From contig NZ_JAFVMF010000019.1 in assembly GCF_017377715.1 (NCBI RefSeq), positions 1 through 64,000 on the forward strand: a DNA stretch of 64,000 nucleotides. The letters run 5' to 3'. Positions 8,731-17,575 of the stretch are shown piece after piece. Made by a program: the position numbers and the translations under genes. This DNA is from Acetobacter sacchari. Lineage in GTDB: Bacteria; Pseudomonadota; Alphaproteobacteria; Acetobacterales; Acetobacteraceae. The notes under the pieces were generated by a model, which saw only the letters and a program-made list of their open reading frames with translations, ran no database searches and had not been told where the DNA came from. Every line of letters starts with the position of its first letter. Positions within the stretch are counted from its first letter, which is position 1.

Positions 8731-10203
8731 ATGATGTCGTTTCCCTCAAACCACGGTCAACTCGTGATCGAGCGACTGCCCGCTTACCCGGAGCTTCGTC
8801 GCTTGTGGGCTGTTCTTCCGCGAGCGAGGCTCGTCGGTGGAGCCGTAAGGGACTTGGCGCTTGGGGTCGATGTCGCCGACGTCGATCTCGCTACGCCCGA
8901 ACCGCCAGAGGCGGTGATGAAGATTCTGGCCGACGCGGGAATTCGGACCGTGCCGACCGGATTGTCTCACGGCACGGTCACAGCCGTTCTCAATGGACGC
9001 GGTCTCGAAATAACCACTCTGCGTCGTGATGAGGAAACGGATGGACGTCACGCCGTCGTGTCCTGGACGACCGACTGGCGTGAAGACGCCGCGCGTCGGG
9101 ATTTCACGATCAACGCCCTGTCCTGCGACAGCGATGGCATGGTCCACGACTATTTTGGCGGGTTGGCCGATCTCGCTGCCGGGCGGGTGCGCTTCGTGGG
9201 CGATCCGGGAGAACGGATACGCGAAGACGCATTGCGGGTGCTGCGGTTTTTCCGTTTTCAGGGAAGATTCGGGGGCGACGAAGCCGATCCGGGAGCGCTT
9301 TTCGCGATCCGTGCGATGGCTGGTCGTGTCCGACGGCTCTCCGTTGAGCGAGTCTGGTCAGAGTTTCGGCGCATCCTGCGCGGGCCGCGCGCGGACGACA
9401 TGGTGATGCTGATGGCCGAAACGGGCGTGCTGCAGGACGTGCTGCCTGAACTAGTCGCGCGTGGGGGGGCTGCTGAGGTGCGGGCGGCGGCTGAAAGGTT
9501 GACGCGCCTGATCGCTTCCGGCGCGCCGCGTGAGGAGCATGTAAGGCTAGCGGCGCTGCTTTGGATCTCGCCCTCCGGAGACGCTGCGACGGGTGGTGAT
9601 CTCGCAGAAGGCGCTGTCAAACGGCTTCGGCTTTCCCGTGCGGATCAGGAACGCGTGCGTGCGATTCTCCTGGCGCTGCCGATGACGCCGTCTCTATCGG
9701 ATGCTGAACTGCGTCGGGCTGCGGCGGACACGTCCGTGACGGTGCTGGTTGATCGCGTGTGGCTGGACCAGGCGTTGATGGCGGAGTCGCAGCGACGCGG
9801 GGAGGCGCCGGATGGCTTGTCGTCTGGGGATTGTCCGCGAAAGGGCGGACAGCCGGAGGCTTCTCTCGACGATGCCGCGCGGCCAGTTGATGCGGTCTCG
9901 CAGGGAGAATGGTCCGCCGGAGCGTCTTCAAAGGTGAGGGCGCAACCGGGAGAAGCGGGAATGGCGGAAGGCCCAGACGCCAACGCGTGGGCGACGCTAC
10001 GGAGCCGCCTGTCGCGCTTGCGGGCGCCGGCATTTCCTCTGGCCGGGCGAGATGTCGTGGCGCTCGGCGTGGCGCCGGGAGCAGAGGTAGGGCGTATTCT
10101 GGCGGAGACCGGACGGTGGTGGCGTATGGGTGGTTGCCTCGCCGATCGGGATGAATGTCTGGCGTGGGCGAGCCAACTGATCGAGCAGAAGAGGACGCCC
10201 TAG
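8731..10203 (+). CDS. cca: CCA tRNA nucleotidyltransferase / poly(A) polymerase family
   Basis: 490 residues. The nucleotidyltransferase signature is clear at about 32-56 (LVGGAVRDLALG, then DVDLATPE), supplying the catalytic aspartates. The RRDEETDGRHA and RRDFTINAL motifs follow, typical of class II enzymes that add or repair the 3' CCA of tRNA. It is about 80-100 residues longer than usual because of a hydrophilic insertion at about 350-415, before a C-terminal GRDVVALGVAPG motif. ATG codons at 8731 and 8734 are both possible starts. The next gene, an ABC exporter, begins 47 nt downstream. Confidence 0.94.
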   Translation: MMSFPSNHGQLVIERLPAYPELRRLWAVLPRARLVGGAVRDLALGVDVADVDLATPEPPEAVMKILADAGIRTVPTGLSHGTVTAVLNGRGLEITTLRRDEETDGRHAVVSWTTDWREDAARRDFTINALSCDSDGMVHDYFGGLADLAAGRVRFVGDPGERIREDALRVLRFFRFQGRFGGDEADPGALFAIRAMAGRVRRLSVERVWSEFRRILRGPRADDMVMLMAETGVLQDVLPELVARGGAAEVRAAAERLTRLIASGAPREEHVRLAALLWISPSGDAATGGDLAEGAVKRLRLSRADQERVRAILLALPMTPSLSDAELRRAAADTSVTVLVDRVWLDQALMAESQRRGEAPDGLSSGDCPRKGGQPEASLDDAARPVDAVSQGEWSAGASSKVRAQPGEAGMAEGPDANAWATLRSRLSRLRAPAFPLAGRDVVALGVAPGAEVGRILAETGRWWRMGGCLADRDECLAWASQLIEQKRTP

Positions 10204-10250
10204 GCGAGGGTCGCCTTTCCCGCGTCCGTTGGCGCTGATAGACAGCAGCG

Positions 10251-12041
10251 ATGAATGTTGTGTCCCCGATAGCCGTGAAGCCCTCGCGGAAAGGAAAAAC
10301 CGTGCTGCCGGACGACAGCGTGGGACTGCTGCGCCGGTTATGGCGGGAAGAAGTGCGCCTGCATCGCGGGCGGATCGTCTCGGTCATCGTCCTGACCATT
10401 CTGACCGCCGCCCTGACGGCGCTCTATCCGTTGGTGATCCAGCGCGCGCTCGACATGTTTTCCTCTCACGACGAGCGCATCCTGTATCAGGTGCCGCTGC
10501 TTGTCGTGGCGATCACCATCGCCAAGGCCGCGTCGCAGTATGGGCAGACACTGGCGACGCAGGGGCTGGTGCTGGTGGTTATTCGCGGCCTGCAGGGCGT
10601 GATGTTCCAGCATCTGAGCGTGACTGATGTTGCGCGCATCGAGCGAGAGGCCCCCGCCGCAATCGCCGCTCGCTTCACGACGGACGCCGTCTCGATTCGT
10701 GAGGCGATGGTGCGGGCGGTGAACTCGCTCGGCGATGCGGTGACGGTCATCGGGTTGATCGTCGCGATGTTCTATATGGATTGGGAACTGAGCCTGATCG
10801 CGGGCCTTCTGTATCCGATCGCGGCCGTGCCGATTCAGAAGCTGGGCAAGCGGGTCCGCCGCGCATCGGGGAACGTGCAGGAGCAGATCGGGGAGACGGC
10901 GGCGCTGCTGACCGAGACTTTTTCTCAGGCGCGCACTGTCCGGGTTTATGGTCTTGAAAAACGTGAGGCCGAGCGTGCGGATATCTCTTTCGACCGGCTG
11001 CATGAGGCTTTCGTAAAGATTACCAGCGGCCGCGCGCGCGTCGATCCGTTGCTCGAGGCGCTTGGCGGCTCCGCTGTCGCGGCGGTGCTGGGTTTCGCAG
11101 GCTGGCGCGCGGCGATGGGCGGAGCCACGCTGGGCGATTTCTCTGGCTTTGTCGCTGCATTGTTGCTCGCGTCGCGTCCGTTGCGCGCGCTGGGCGCGTT
11201 GAACGCGGCGTTGCAGGAGGGATTGGCCGGGCTGTCGCGCATTTTCTCGGTAATCGACGAGAAAGCGGCCGTTACGGAGCGTCCGGGCGCGAAACCGTTG
11301 CCGCCGGGTCATGGGCATCTGACGTTCGAAAATGTCGCCTTCCACTACCCGGATGGCAGGGTAGGGCTGGAAAGCCTGTCGTTCGACGTCAAACCGGGAT
11401 TGACCATTGCGTTGGTCGGACCTTCGGGCGCCGGAAAGTCCACGGCGCTGTCCCTGATTCCGCGTCTGCACGACGTGACAGATGGCGCGATCAGGCTCGA
11501 TGGCGTGGATCTGCGCGACCTGAAGCTCGACGCTTTGCGTAAAGCCATTGCGTATGTCAGTCAGGATACATTGCTGTTCGATGTGTCGGTGCGCGACAAT
11601 ATTCTGGTCGGCCGTCCTGACGCCTCTGACGCCGAACTGCGAGAAGCTGCGCGTCTGGCTGCCGCCGAGCAATTTATTCTCGATCTTCCTCAAGGATTCG
11701 ACACGCGCGTCGGTCCCAGCGGTGGACGGCTGTCCGGCGGACAAAGGCAGCGGATCGCGCTTGCCCGCGCCTTGCTGCGCGATCCGCGCCTGCTGCTGCT
11801 GGACGAAGCCACGAGCGCGCTGGACAGCGAGAATGAATCCACCGTGCAGGCGGCGCTGGGGCAGGTGCGGGCCGGGCGTACGACGATCATCGTCGCGCAC
11901 AGGCTTTCGACCGTGCGATCTGCCGATCTGGTCGTGGTGCTGGATGAGGGCAAAGTGGCGGAGAGCGGTTCTCACGCCGAGCTTATCGCCGCTGACGGGC
12001 TGTATGCCCGACTGGTCAGGAGCCAGGGACTGGAAGGGTAA
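10251..12041 (+). CDS. ABC transporter, fused permease and ATP-binding protein (MsbA-like)
   Basis: 596 residues: a six-helix ABC transmembrane domain (about 40-320) joined to one nucleotide-binding domain. Walker A GPSGAGKS is at 390-397, followed by the Q loop, LSGGQRQR signature, Walker B LLLLDEATSALD and the H-loop histidine of IVAHRLS. This is the half-transporter exporter architecture of MsbA and lipid or multidrug exporters, expected to work as a homodimer in the inner membrane. The substrate cannot be inferred from sequence alone. The gene follows cca closely and ends facing the nitrilase gene. Confidence 0.93.
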   Translation: MNVVSPIAVKPSRKGKTVLPDDSVGLLRRLWREEVRLHRGRIVSVIVLTILTAALTALYPLVIQRALDMFSSHDERILYQVPLLVVAITIAKAASQYGQTLATQGLVLVVIRGLQGVMFQHLSVTDVARIEREAPAAIAARFTTDAVSIREAMVRAVNSLGDAVTVIGLIVAMFYMDWELSLIAGLLYPIAAVPIQKLGKRVRRASGNVQEQIGETAALLTETFSQARTVRVYGLEKREAERADISFDRLHEAFVKITSGRARVDPLLEALGGSAVAAVLGFAGWRAAMGGATLGDFSGFVAALLLASRPLRALGALNAALQEGLAGLSRIFSVIDEKAAVTERPGAKPLPPGHGHLTFENVAFHYPDGRVGLESLSFDVKPGLTIALVGPSGAGKSTALSLIPRLHDVTDGAIRLDGVDLRDLKLDALRKAIAYVSQDTLLFDVSVRDNILVGRPDASDAELREAARLAAAEQFILDLPQGFDTRVGPSGGRLSGGQRQRIALARALLRDPRLLLLDEATSALDSENESTVQAALGQVRAGRTTIIVAHRLSTVRSADLVVVLDEGKVAESGSHAELIAADGLYARLVRSQGLEG

Positions 12042-12103
12042 GGGCTCAGTTCTGACAATCGTGTTTGCGGGCTTGAGAGGCCTCGTTTCTATGGGGGCAG
12101 GAT

Positions 12104-12128
12104 AAGCGCGAGTTATAGTCTCGCGCTT
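12104..12128. terminator. Hairpin between convergent ABC exporter and nitrilase genes
   Basis: Perfect 9-bp stem AAGCGCGAG / CTCGCGCTT with a 7-nt loop, placed between two converging genes. There is no T run on either side, so it is a candidate bidirectional end rather than a textbook intrinsic terminator. Confidence 0.5.
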
Positions 12129-12150
12129 GCCCCGCCGCAGCGTCGGTTAT

Positions 12151-13119
12151 CTATATGCTCTCGGCATCCGGCAGAGGCAGGGACGACGCTGGATCGGAAA
12201 ATGATACGGGACTCTGCACGCAACTATTGACGCGCAGGTTGAAGATATCGGGGCGTGAGTAATGCCCCGCGACATCGAGGTCGTATTTGCCTCTGATCAC
12301 GTCGTCCAGATCGATATCGGCCGTAATAATCGCCTCGCGATCATAGACTGGTCCCGCGACAACCTCTCCCAAAGGGTTGACGATGATGCTCCCGCCACGG
12401 ATCAGGACAGTTTTAGGGTCATTTCCCTGATGGCAGTCATATGCCTCCGGCGCGTCTGCGCGGGTGAGATACTGACAGGCGCTTAGAACAAAAGTCCGTC
12501 CCTCGTAGGCGATATGGCGCATTGAAGCCTGCCAGATTTCGCGCTCGTCCACTGTGGGGGCGCACCACAGGTTAACGCCGCGCGCATACATGGTCTGGCG
12601 GAGATCCGGCATGTAGTTCTCCCAGCAGATGGCGGCCCCGACGCGCCCGATTTCTGTATCAAATACGGGGATGGTGGACCCGTCTCCATGTCCCCACACC
12701 AGTCGTTCCGTGCCAGTGGGCATCAACTTCCGATGCTTGCCCATCAGGGATCCGTCCGACCCAAAGAAAAGCGCAGTGCAATAGAGCGTTGCTCCCTCAC
12801 GTTCTATGACGCCGACGACGAGGTGTGCCTTCATCTTTGCGGCGAAAGAGCCGATGCGCGCTGTCTCCGGTCCAGGAACTGTGACCGCAGATTTCCAATA
12901 CCGCAGGTAATCGTCACGTCCTTCTGGAAAACGACTTCCAAGAATGGCGCCGAACGTCAGTCCTTTGGGGTAGCCGCCGATATAGGCCTCAGGGAAGACG
13001 GCAAGCTCGACGCCTTCGGCTGCGGCCGCGTCGCAATGCGCCTCCATACGGTCGAGGGTGCTTGGGGTGTCAAAAAGGCTCGTTCCAGCCTGAATGACGG
13101 CGACGCGGCGCTGGCTCAT
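12151..13119 (-). CDS. Nitrilase (carbon-nitrogen hydrolase)
   Basis: 322 residues from the ATG at 13119, chosen because it directly precedes the conserved RRVAVIQAG strand; an 18-residue upstream extension is low-complexity. The catalytic triad is visible: E44 (FPEAYIGGYPKG), K131 (HRKLMPT) and C165 (CWENYMP). The CWENYMP form is characteristic of true nitrilases, which hydrolyse R-CN to the carboxylic acid and ammonia, rather than amidases. It is cytosolic. It is divergent from a LysR-type regulator 92 nt away, which implies inducible expression by the nitrile or its product. The substrate class cannot be read from sequence. Confidence 0.92.
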   Translation of the reverse strand: MSQRRVAVIQAGTSLFDTPSTLDRMEAHCDAAAAEGVELAVFPEAYIGGYPKGLTFGAILGSRFPEGRDDYLRYWKSAVTVPGPETARIGSFAAKMKAHLVVGVIEREGATLYCTALFFGSDGSLMGKHRKLMPTGTERLVWGHGDGSTIPVFDTEIGRVGAAICWENYMPDLRQTMYARGVNLWCAPTVDEREIWQASMRHIAYEGRTFVLSACQYLTRADAPEAYDCHQGNDPKTVLIRGGSIIVNPLGEVVAGPVYDREAIITADIDLDDVIRGKYDLDVAGHYSRPDIFNLRVNSCVQSPVSFSDPASSLPLPDAESI

Positions 13120-13211
13120 GTCCTGATCTCTCGTGTGGGCATCGGGTGGCGGCGAGAGTGGACTTTCTACCAATATCGGACAAACTGGATTTTTCGATAG
13201 TTAGAATCACC
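13120..13211. promoter_or_regulatory. Divergent nitrilase-lysR control region
   Basis: The 92-bp gap must hold both promoters. Candidate elements are an interrupted inverted repeat TATCG (13174-13178) / CGATA (13195-13199) and a direct repeat TCGATAGT at 13194 and again about 21 nt downstream, just inside lysR. The sizes fit LysR-type recognition sites, but neither matches a specific known operator. Confidence 0.4.
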
Positions 13212-14135
13212 ATGGTCGATAGTAGTCGTTTTGATTTCAATCTGATCACGACCTTTCTGGCGTTGTGGGAAGAGCGCAGCGTCTCGAAAGCGGCGCTGCG
13301 CCTGTCCCTAAGCCAATCTGCGGTCAGTGCGTCGCTGGCGCGTCTGCGGGAGGCGACGGGCGATCCTCTGTTCGTCCGTGCGCGCGGTGAGATGCAACCA
13401 ACGATGCGCGCTGTAGCCATGGCCGAACCGTTGCATAACGGAGCGACGCTGATTCATGCGGCGTTTTCATCGCAGGCGGTTTTCGACCCGGCGACAAGTC
13501 GTCAGCACTTTTTTCTGGGTATGTCGGATGATTTCCAAATTGCAGCGGGTCCATCGCTCGCAAGACGATTAAGTGTGACGGCGCCGCATGTCTCGATCAC
13601 CTTCAGGCAAGCCAACAGGCATCGGGTCGAGGCGCTTTTTGAAGCGGGTGAAATCGACTTCGCTGTCGTGGCCCAGCCGAGAGCATATGCCGGTCTGGAG
13701 CAACAGGATATCGGACAATCGGGCTACGCGTGCCTTCTCGACCCGGTCGCCTGTGGCGTTAAACTTCCACTGTCTCTGGAGGATTATCTGGCGTTACCGC
13801 ATATTCTCGTCTCCTTTTCAGGACGAGAAGGCATTGTCGATCAGGTGTTGAAAACGATGGGTTTGGCGCGGCATGTCCAATCGGCGCTGACGCATTTTTC
13901 CGCTTTGCCGTCATTCCTTGTAGGCGCACGCGCTGTCGCCACGCTGCCTGTTCATGCTGCGCAGGCGCTGGCTGCCGTTTCTGGTCTCGTCGTCTGCCCG
14001 GCGCCCATAAATATGGGGATGTATTCGGTGTCTTTGCTCTGGCAGCGTGCTGCGGACAATCCGTGGATGCGCGATAGCATCTGTGGCGCATTTCGAGAGG
14101 TGTTGCGCGACCTGAAGGCTGAGTCGTCTGGGTGA
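13212..14135 (+). CDS. LysR family transcriptional regulator
   Basis: 307 residues from the ATG at 13212. The N-terminal winged helix-turn-helix is clear (about 5-65: FNLITTFLALWEERSVSKAA, LSQSAVSASLARLRE, DPLFVRARG), followed by a type 2 periplasmic-binding-like effector domain. An upstream in-frame GTG at 13146 would place extra residues over the divergent promoter and is less likely. Its divergent pairing with the nitrilase gene makes it the probable regulator of that gene. The inducer is unknown. Confidence 0.92.
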   Translation: MVDSSRFDFNLITTFLALWEERSVSKAALRLSLSQSAVSASLARLREATGDPLFVRARGEMQPTMRAVAMAEPLHNGATLIHAAFSSQAVFDPATSRQHFFLGMSDDFQIAAGPSLARRLSVTAPHVSITFRQANRHRVEALFEAGEIDFAVVAQPRAYAGLEQQDIGQSGYACLLDPVACGVKLPLSLEDYLALPHILVSFSGREGIVDQVLKTMGLARHVQSALTHFSALPSFLVGARAVATLPVHAAQALAAVSGLVVCPAPINMGMYSVSLLWQRAADNPWMRDSICGAFREVLRDLKAESSG

Positions 14136-14302
14136 ACTGGAGTTGACGGTTGGCAACCGCGTAAAACACACAACGGGCTGTCGTTTTCTGGGGATGCCGA
14201 CTCTATCCGAGAAAAGCTGAGACGTAGAGCTGGTCGGGATCGGCCAATGTGTCGCTGTGATCTGTCCGTGAAGGAAAAAATTCGTCGGCAGGAAGACGAC
14301 AC

Positions 14303-14351
14303 GCCCCCGCGACTATGGTGGCTAAAGGTCGCGCGGGCGAAGATCGTTTTT
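14303..14351 (+). terminator. Probable lysR terminator
   Basis: An 11-bp near-perfect inverted repeat (GCCCCCGCGAC at 14303-14313 and GTCGCGCGGGC at 14328-14338, one mismatch) is followed within 8 nt by a run of five T. It lies 170 nt after lysR. The T run is not adjacent to the stem, so strength is uncertain. The remainder of 14136-14302 holds no gene. Confidence 0.4.
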
Positions 14352-14361
14352 CCCAAAAGAT

Positions 14362-14383
14362 AACCGCCCCGGGTGGGGCGGTT
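14362..14383 (-). terminator. clpA terminator
   Basis: A 9-bp perfect stem AACCGCCCC / GGGGCGGTT with a 4-nt loop, immediately downstream of the clpA stop on the minus strand and followed on that strand by ATCTTTT. Confidence 0.75.
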
Positions 14384-14391
14384 TCCTTAAT

Positions 14392-16731
14392 TCAGGTGAC
14401 GTTTTCGGACTCTTTCTCGTTTCCGCCCTCGTCGTTCTCGGAGGCGCTCCCTCCGGTCTCGACAATTTCGAAGTCGAGAGCGCCGTCCTTGAGCGAAATC
14501 TTGACGGCGCCGCCTTTGACCAGACGCCCGAAGAGCAGTTCTTCCGCCAGCGGTTTCTTGATCGACTCCTGGATCACGCGGCCCAAAGGACGGGCGCCAT
14601 AGAGGCGGTCGTAACCGCGTTCTGCGAGCCATTCCTTGGCGGCCGAGGAGATTTCGATCGTGACGTTGCGGTCGGCGAGTTGCGCCTCGAGTTGCAGAAT
14701 GAACTTCTCGACGACGCGGCCGACTGTTTCCGGCATCAGGTTCGCGAACGGGATGATCGCGTCCAGCCTGTTGCGGAACTCCGGCGTGAAGATGCGTTTG
14801 ATTGCCTCTTCGTCCTCGCCTTCCCGCGTGTCGCGCCCGAAGCCGATGGCCTCCTTGCTAAGATCGGCGGCGCCCGCGTTGGTCGTCATGATGAGGATGA
14901 CGTTGCGGAAGTCGACGGTCTTGCCGTTGTGGTCGGTCAACTGGCCGTGGTCCATGACCTGTAGCAGCACATTGTAAAGATCCTGATGCGCTTTCTCGAT
15001 TTCGTCGAGGAGCAGGACCGCGTGCGGATGCTGGTCGATGGCGTCGGTCAGCAGGCCGCCCTGATCGAAGCCGACATATCCCGGAGGCGCGCCGAGCAGG
15101 CGGGAGATGGAGTGACGCTCCATATACTCCGACATGTCGAAGCGGATCAGTTCGATACCCAGCGTGGAGGCGAGCTGGCGCGCGACCTCTGTCTTGCCGA
15201 CGCCAGTGGGACCGGAGAACAGATAGTTGCCGATCGGCTTCTCGGGTTCGCGCAGGCCCGCGCGGGACAGCTTGATCGCGGCCGAAAGAGCCTCGATCGC
15301 CTTGTCCTGACCGAACACCATGTTCTTCAGGTCGCGCTCCAGCGTGCGGAGCACTTCCTTGTCGTCGGCCGAGACGCTCTTGGGCGGAATGCGCGCGATC
15401 TTGGCGATGATGTCCTCGACGTCGCGCAACGTCACGGTCTTGCGGCGCTTGTTCTCGGGTAGCAGCATCCGCGACGCGCCGACCTCGTCGATCACGTCAA
15501 TCGCCTTGTCTGGCAGCTTGCGGTCGTGGATGTACTTCGCCGCCAGCTCCACGGCGCCGCGGATAGCGTCGTCAGTATAGCGCACCTTGTGGTGTTTTTC
15601 GTAATTGCCCTTAAGGCCACGCAGGATTTTCACAGCGTCGTCAACGCTGGGCTCCGCCACGTCGATCTTCTGGAACCGTCGCACCAGAGCGCGGTCCTTT
15701 TCGAAGTGCTGGCGGAATTCCTTGTATGTCGTCGAGCCGATGCAACGAAGGGTGCCTGCGGCCAGAGCGGGCTTCAGCAGGTTGGAGGCATCCATTGCGC
15801 CGCCAGAGGTCGCACCAGCGCCGATCACAGTGTGGATCTCGTCGATGAAGAGAATGCCGCCCGGATTCTGGTCGAGTTCGGTGACGACCGCCTTCAGCCG
15901 TTCTTCGAAATCGCCGCGATAGCGAGTGCCAGCCAACAGCGCACCCATGTCGAGCGAGTAGATGGTGGAAGCCAGCAGAACTTCCGGCACTTCGCCCTCG
16001 ACGATACGCTTGGCGAGGCCTTCAGCAATGGCCGTCTTGCCGACACCGGGATCGCCCACATAGAGCGGGTTGTTTTTCGTGCGACGGCACAGGATCTGGA
16101 TCGTGCGTTCGATTTCTGTGTCGCGCCCGATCAGCGGGTCGATTTTCCCCGCCGTCGCCTTCTTGTTCAGGTCGACGCAGTACGTCGACAGCGCGTCAGC
16201 GCTTTTGGCTGCGCCTTTTCCACGCTCCTCACGTTCGCCTTCCTCTTTCTCGGAGGGCGTGTTCGCGCCGGACACTGTTCGCCGCGTGGAACGATCAGGC
16301 GCCTTGGCGATGCCATGCGAGATGAAGTTGACGGCGTCGAGACGCGTCATGTCCTGAAGCTGAAGGAAGTAGACGGCGTGGCTCTCGCGCTCTGCGAAGA
16401 GAGCGACGAGCACATTGGCGCCTGTCACCTCGTCACGCCCTGTGGACTGCACATGGATGGCGGCGCGCTGGATCACGCGCTGGAATGCGGCCGTCGGCTT
16501 GGGTTCGGTCGGGCGTTCGGACGCGAGGCCCGCGAGGTCCTTGTCGAGGAATTCCGTCAGGTCCGCCCGTAACTTGTCGAGGTCGACGCCGCAGGCCCGA
16601 AACACGGTGACCGCGTCGGCGTCGTCGATCAGCGCGATAAGCAGATGCTCCAGCGTCGCGTACTCGTGCCGCCGTTCTCCGGCGAGGGTGAGGGCGCGGT
16701 GCAACGTCTGCTCAAGATTGCGTGACAACAT
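14392..16731 (-). CDS. clpA: ATP-dependent Clp protease ATP-binding subunit ClpA
   Basis: 779 residues, full length for ClpA. The Clp N domain (1-145, [11 protein letters not shown]) binds ClpS. The first AAA module has Walker A GDPGVGKT at 226-233, and the second has GPTGVGKT with a sensor in the MTTNAGA region. ClpA unfolds substrates for ClpP, which is not in this window. A Glu/Lys/Arg-rich linker (about 160-185) separates the N domain from D1. The C terminus is extended by an acidic, Glu/Asn-rich tail. clpS lies 218 nt upstream on the same strand, the usual alphaproteobacterial order. Confidence 0.97.
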   Translation of the reverse strand: MLSRNLEQTLHRALTLAGERRHEYATLEHLLIALIDDADAVTVFRACGVDLDKLRADLTEFLDKDLAGLASERPTEPKPTAAFQRVIQRAAIHVQSTGRDEVTGANVLVALFAERESHAVYFLQLQDMTRLDAVNFISHGIAKAPDRSTRRTVSGANTPSEKEEGEREERGKGAAKSADALSTYCVDLNKKATAGKIDPLIGRDTEIERTIQILCRRTKNNPLYVGDPGVGKTAIAEGLAKRIVEGEVPEVLLASTIYSLDMGALLAGTRYRGDFEERLKAVVTELDQNPGGILFIDEIHTVIGAGATSGGAMDASNLLKPALAAGTLRCIGSTTYKEFRQHFEKDRALVRRFQKIDVAEPSVDDAVKILRGLKGNYEKHHKVRYTDDAIRGAVELAAKYIHDRKLPDKAIDVIDEVGASRMLLPENKRRKTVTLRDVEDIIAKIARIPPKSVSADDKEVLRTLERDLKNMVFGQDKAIEALSAAIKLSRAGLREPEKPIGNYLFSGPTGVGKTEVARQLASTLGIELIRFDMSEYMERHSISRLLGAPPGYVGFDQGGLLTDAIDQHPHAVLLLDEIEKAHQDLYNVLLQVMDHGQLTDHNGKTVDFRNVILIMTTNAGAADLSKEAIGFGRDTREGEDEEAIKRIFTPEFRNRLDAIIPFANLMPETVGRVVEKFILQLEAQLADRNVTIEISSAAKEWLAERGYDRLYGARPLGRVIQESIKKPLAEELLFGRLVKGGAVKISLKDGALDFEIVETGGSASENDEGGNEKESENVT

Positions 16732-16949
16732 GATTGAGACGCTCCTTTCCGGAATAGGCGTGTCCGGTCACGCTACGAGGCAAACCCGTCGTCTGACATA
16801 TTTGGATGCTTCGAAAAGAAATGCGAGTCAGAAGATGCGCGGGCGAATCAAGTTTCCTCTCCACACGACGTTGAGTGCGGACGAAGATGCCCACCGCCAA
16901 GCGTAAGGAAGTCGTAATATGGGATGATGGGAGGTCGCGCGCCGGACGT

Positions 16950-17354
16950 CTATTCTTTTTCGATGGTGCACTGCAGCGGGTGCTGATTCTGTCGTGCAAG
17001 GTCCATCACCTGTGTGACCTTGCTTTCGGCCACCTCGTAAGTGAAGACGCCGCAGACGCCTACGCCGCGCTTGTGAACCTGAAGCATGATGCTCGTCGCT
17101 TCGTCCCGCGTTTTCTGGAAGAAACGTTCCAGAACATGGACGACGAATTCCATTGGCGTGTAGTCGTCGTTCAGCATCAGCACCTTGTACATCGCGGGCT
17201 TCTGCGTGCGGGGGCGGGCCTTGATGAGAACGCCAGTGTTGGGTGTGTTGTCTCTTTCGTCTTCCGATAGCCGCACGCGGCTTTTCCCGCCATGTGAGAC
17301 GACGGCGTCCGATGGTGTGGAAGGGATTGCAAAAACGTCGTTTGAGCTGGGCAT
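16950..17354 (-). CDS. clpS: ATP-dependent Clp protease adaptor ClpS
   Basis: 134 residues from the ATG at 17354. The core (about 45-130) has the ClpS hallmarks: [27 protein letters not shown], the residues that bind N-degron side chains, and the [13 protein letters not shown] strand that docks on the ClpA N domain. ClpS delivers N-end-rule substrates to ClpAP. An in-frame extension to 17432 gives an atypical N terminus, so the shorter start is preferred. A TATAAT sequence ends only 7 nt before this ATG. Confidence 0.93.
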   Translation of the reverse strand: MPSSNDVFAIPSTPSDAVVSHGGKSRVRLSEDERDNTPNTGVLIKARPRTQKPAMYKVLMLNDDYTPMEFVVHVLERFFQKTRDEATSIMLQVHKRGVGVCGVFTYEVAESKVTQVMDLARQNQHPLQCTIEKE

Positions 17355-17361
17355 GGCCCTA

Positions 17362-17367
17362 ATTATA
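17362..17367 (-). promoter_or_regulatory. TATAAT -10-like element directly upstream of clpS
   Basis: A perfect TATAAT on the minus strand, 7 nt before the ATG chosen for clpS. If used, the transcript would begin at or near the start codon and be leaderless. The matching -35 position (TTCATA with a 17-bp spacer) is weak, so this is tentative. Confidence 0.35.
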
Positions 17368-17575
17368 ACGCTTTTCCGGCGCGGTATGAATAGCTGCGGA
17401 GCGGGCGTAGTGCTGGTCGTGGTTCCGTGCATGGTTTTGTTCTTGTAATGTTCCTGTTTTTGGGGCGGGATACTTTCCTGAAGGCATTACAAATCACACT
17501 ATTTTCATCTTCTTAGTAAATTTTCCCTAGACGATTGTTTGGACGTTGTTAGTGTCACAATTCGGAGCGGGTTTG

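Noticed and set aside
10338..11975. 545-residue minus-strand frame opposite the ABC exporter
   Set aside because: Antisense shadow of the ABC transporter gene; the Walker and signature motifs are on the plus strand.
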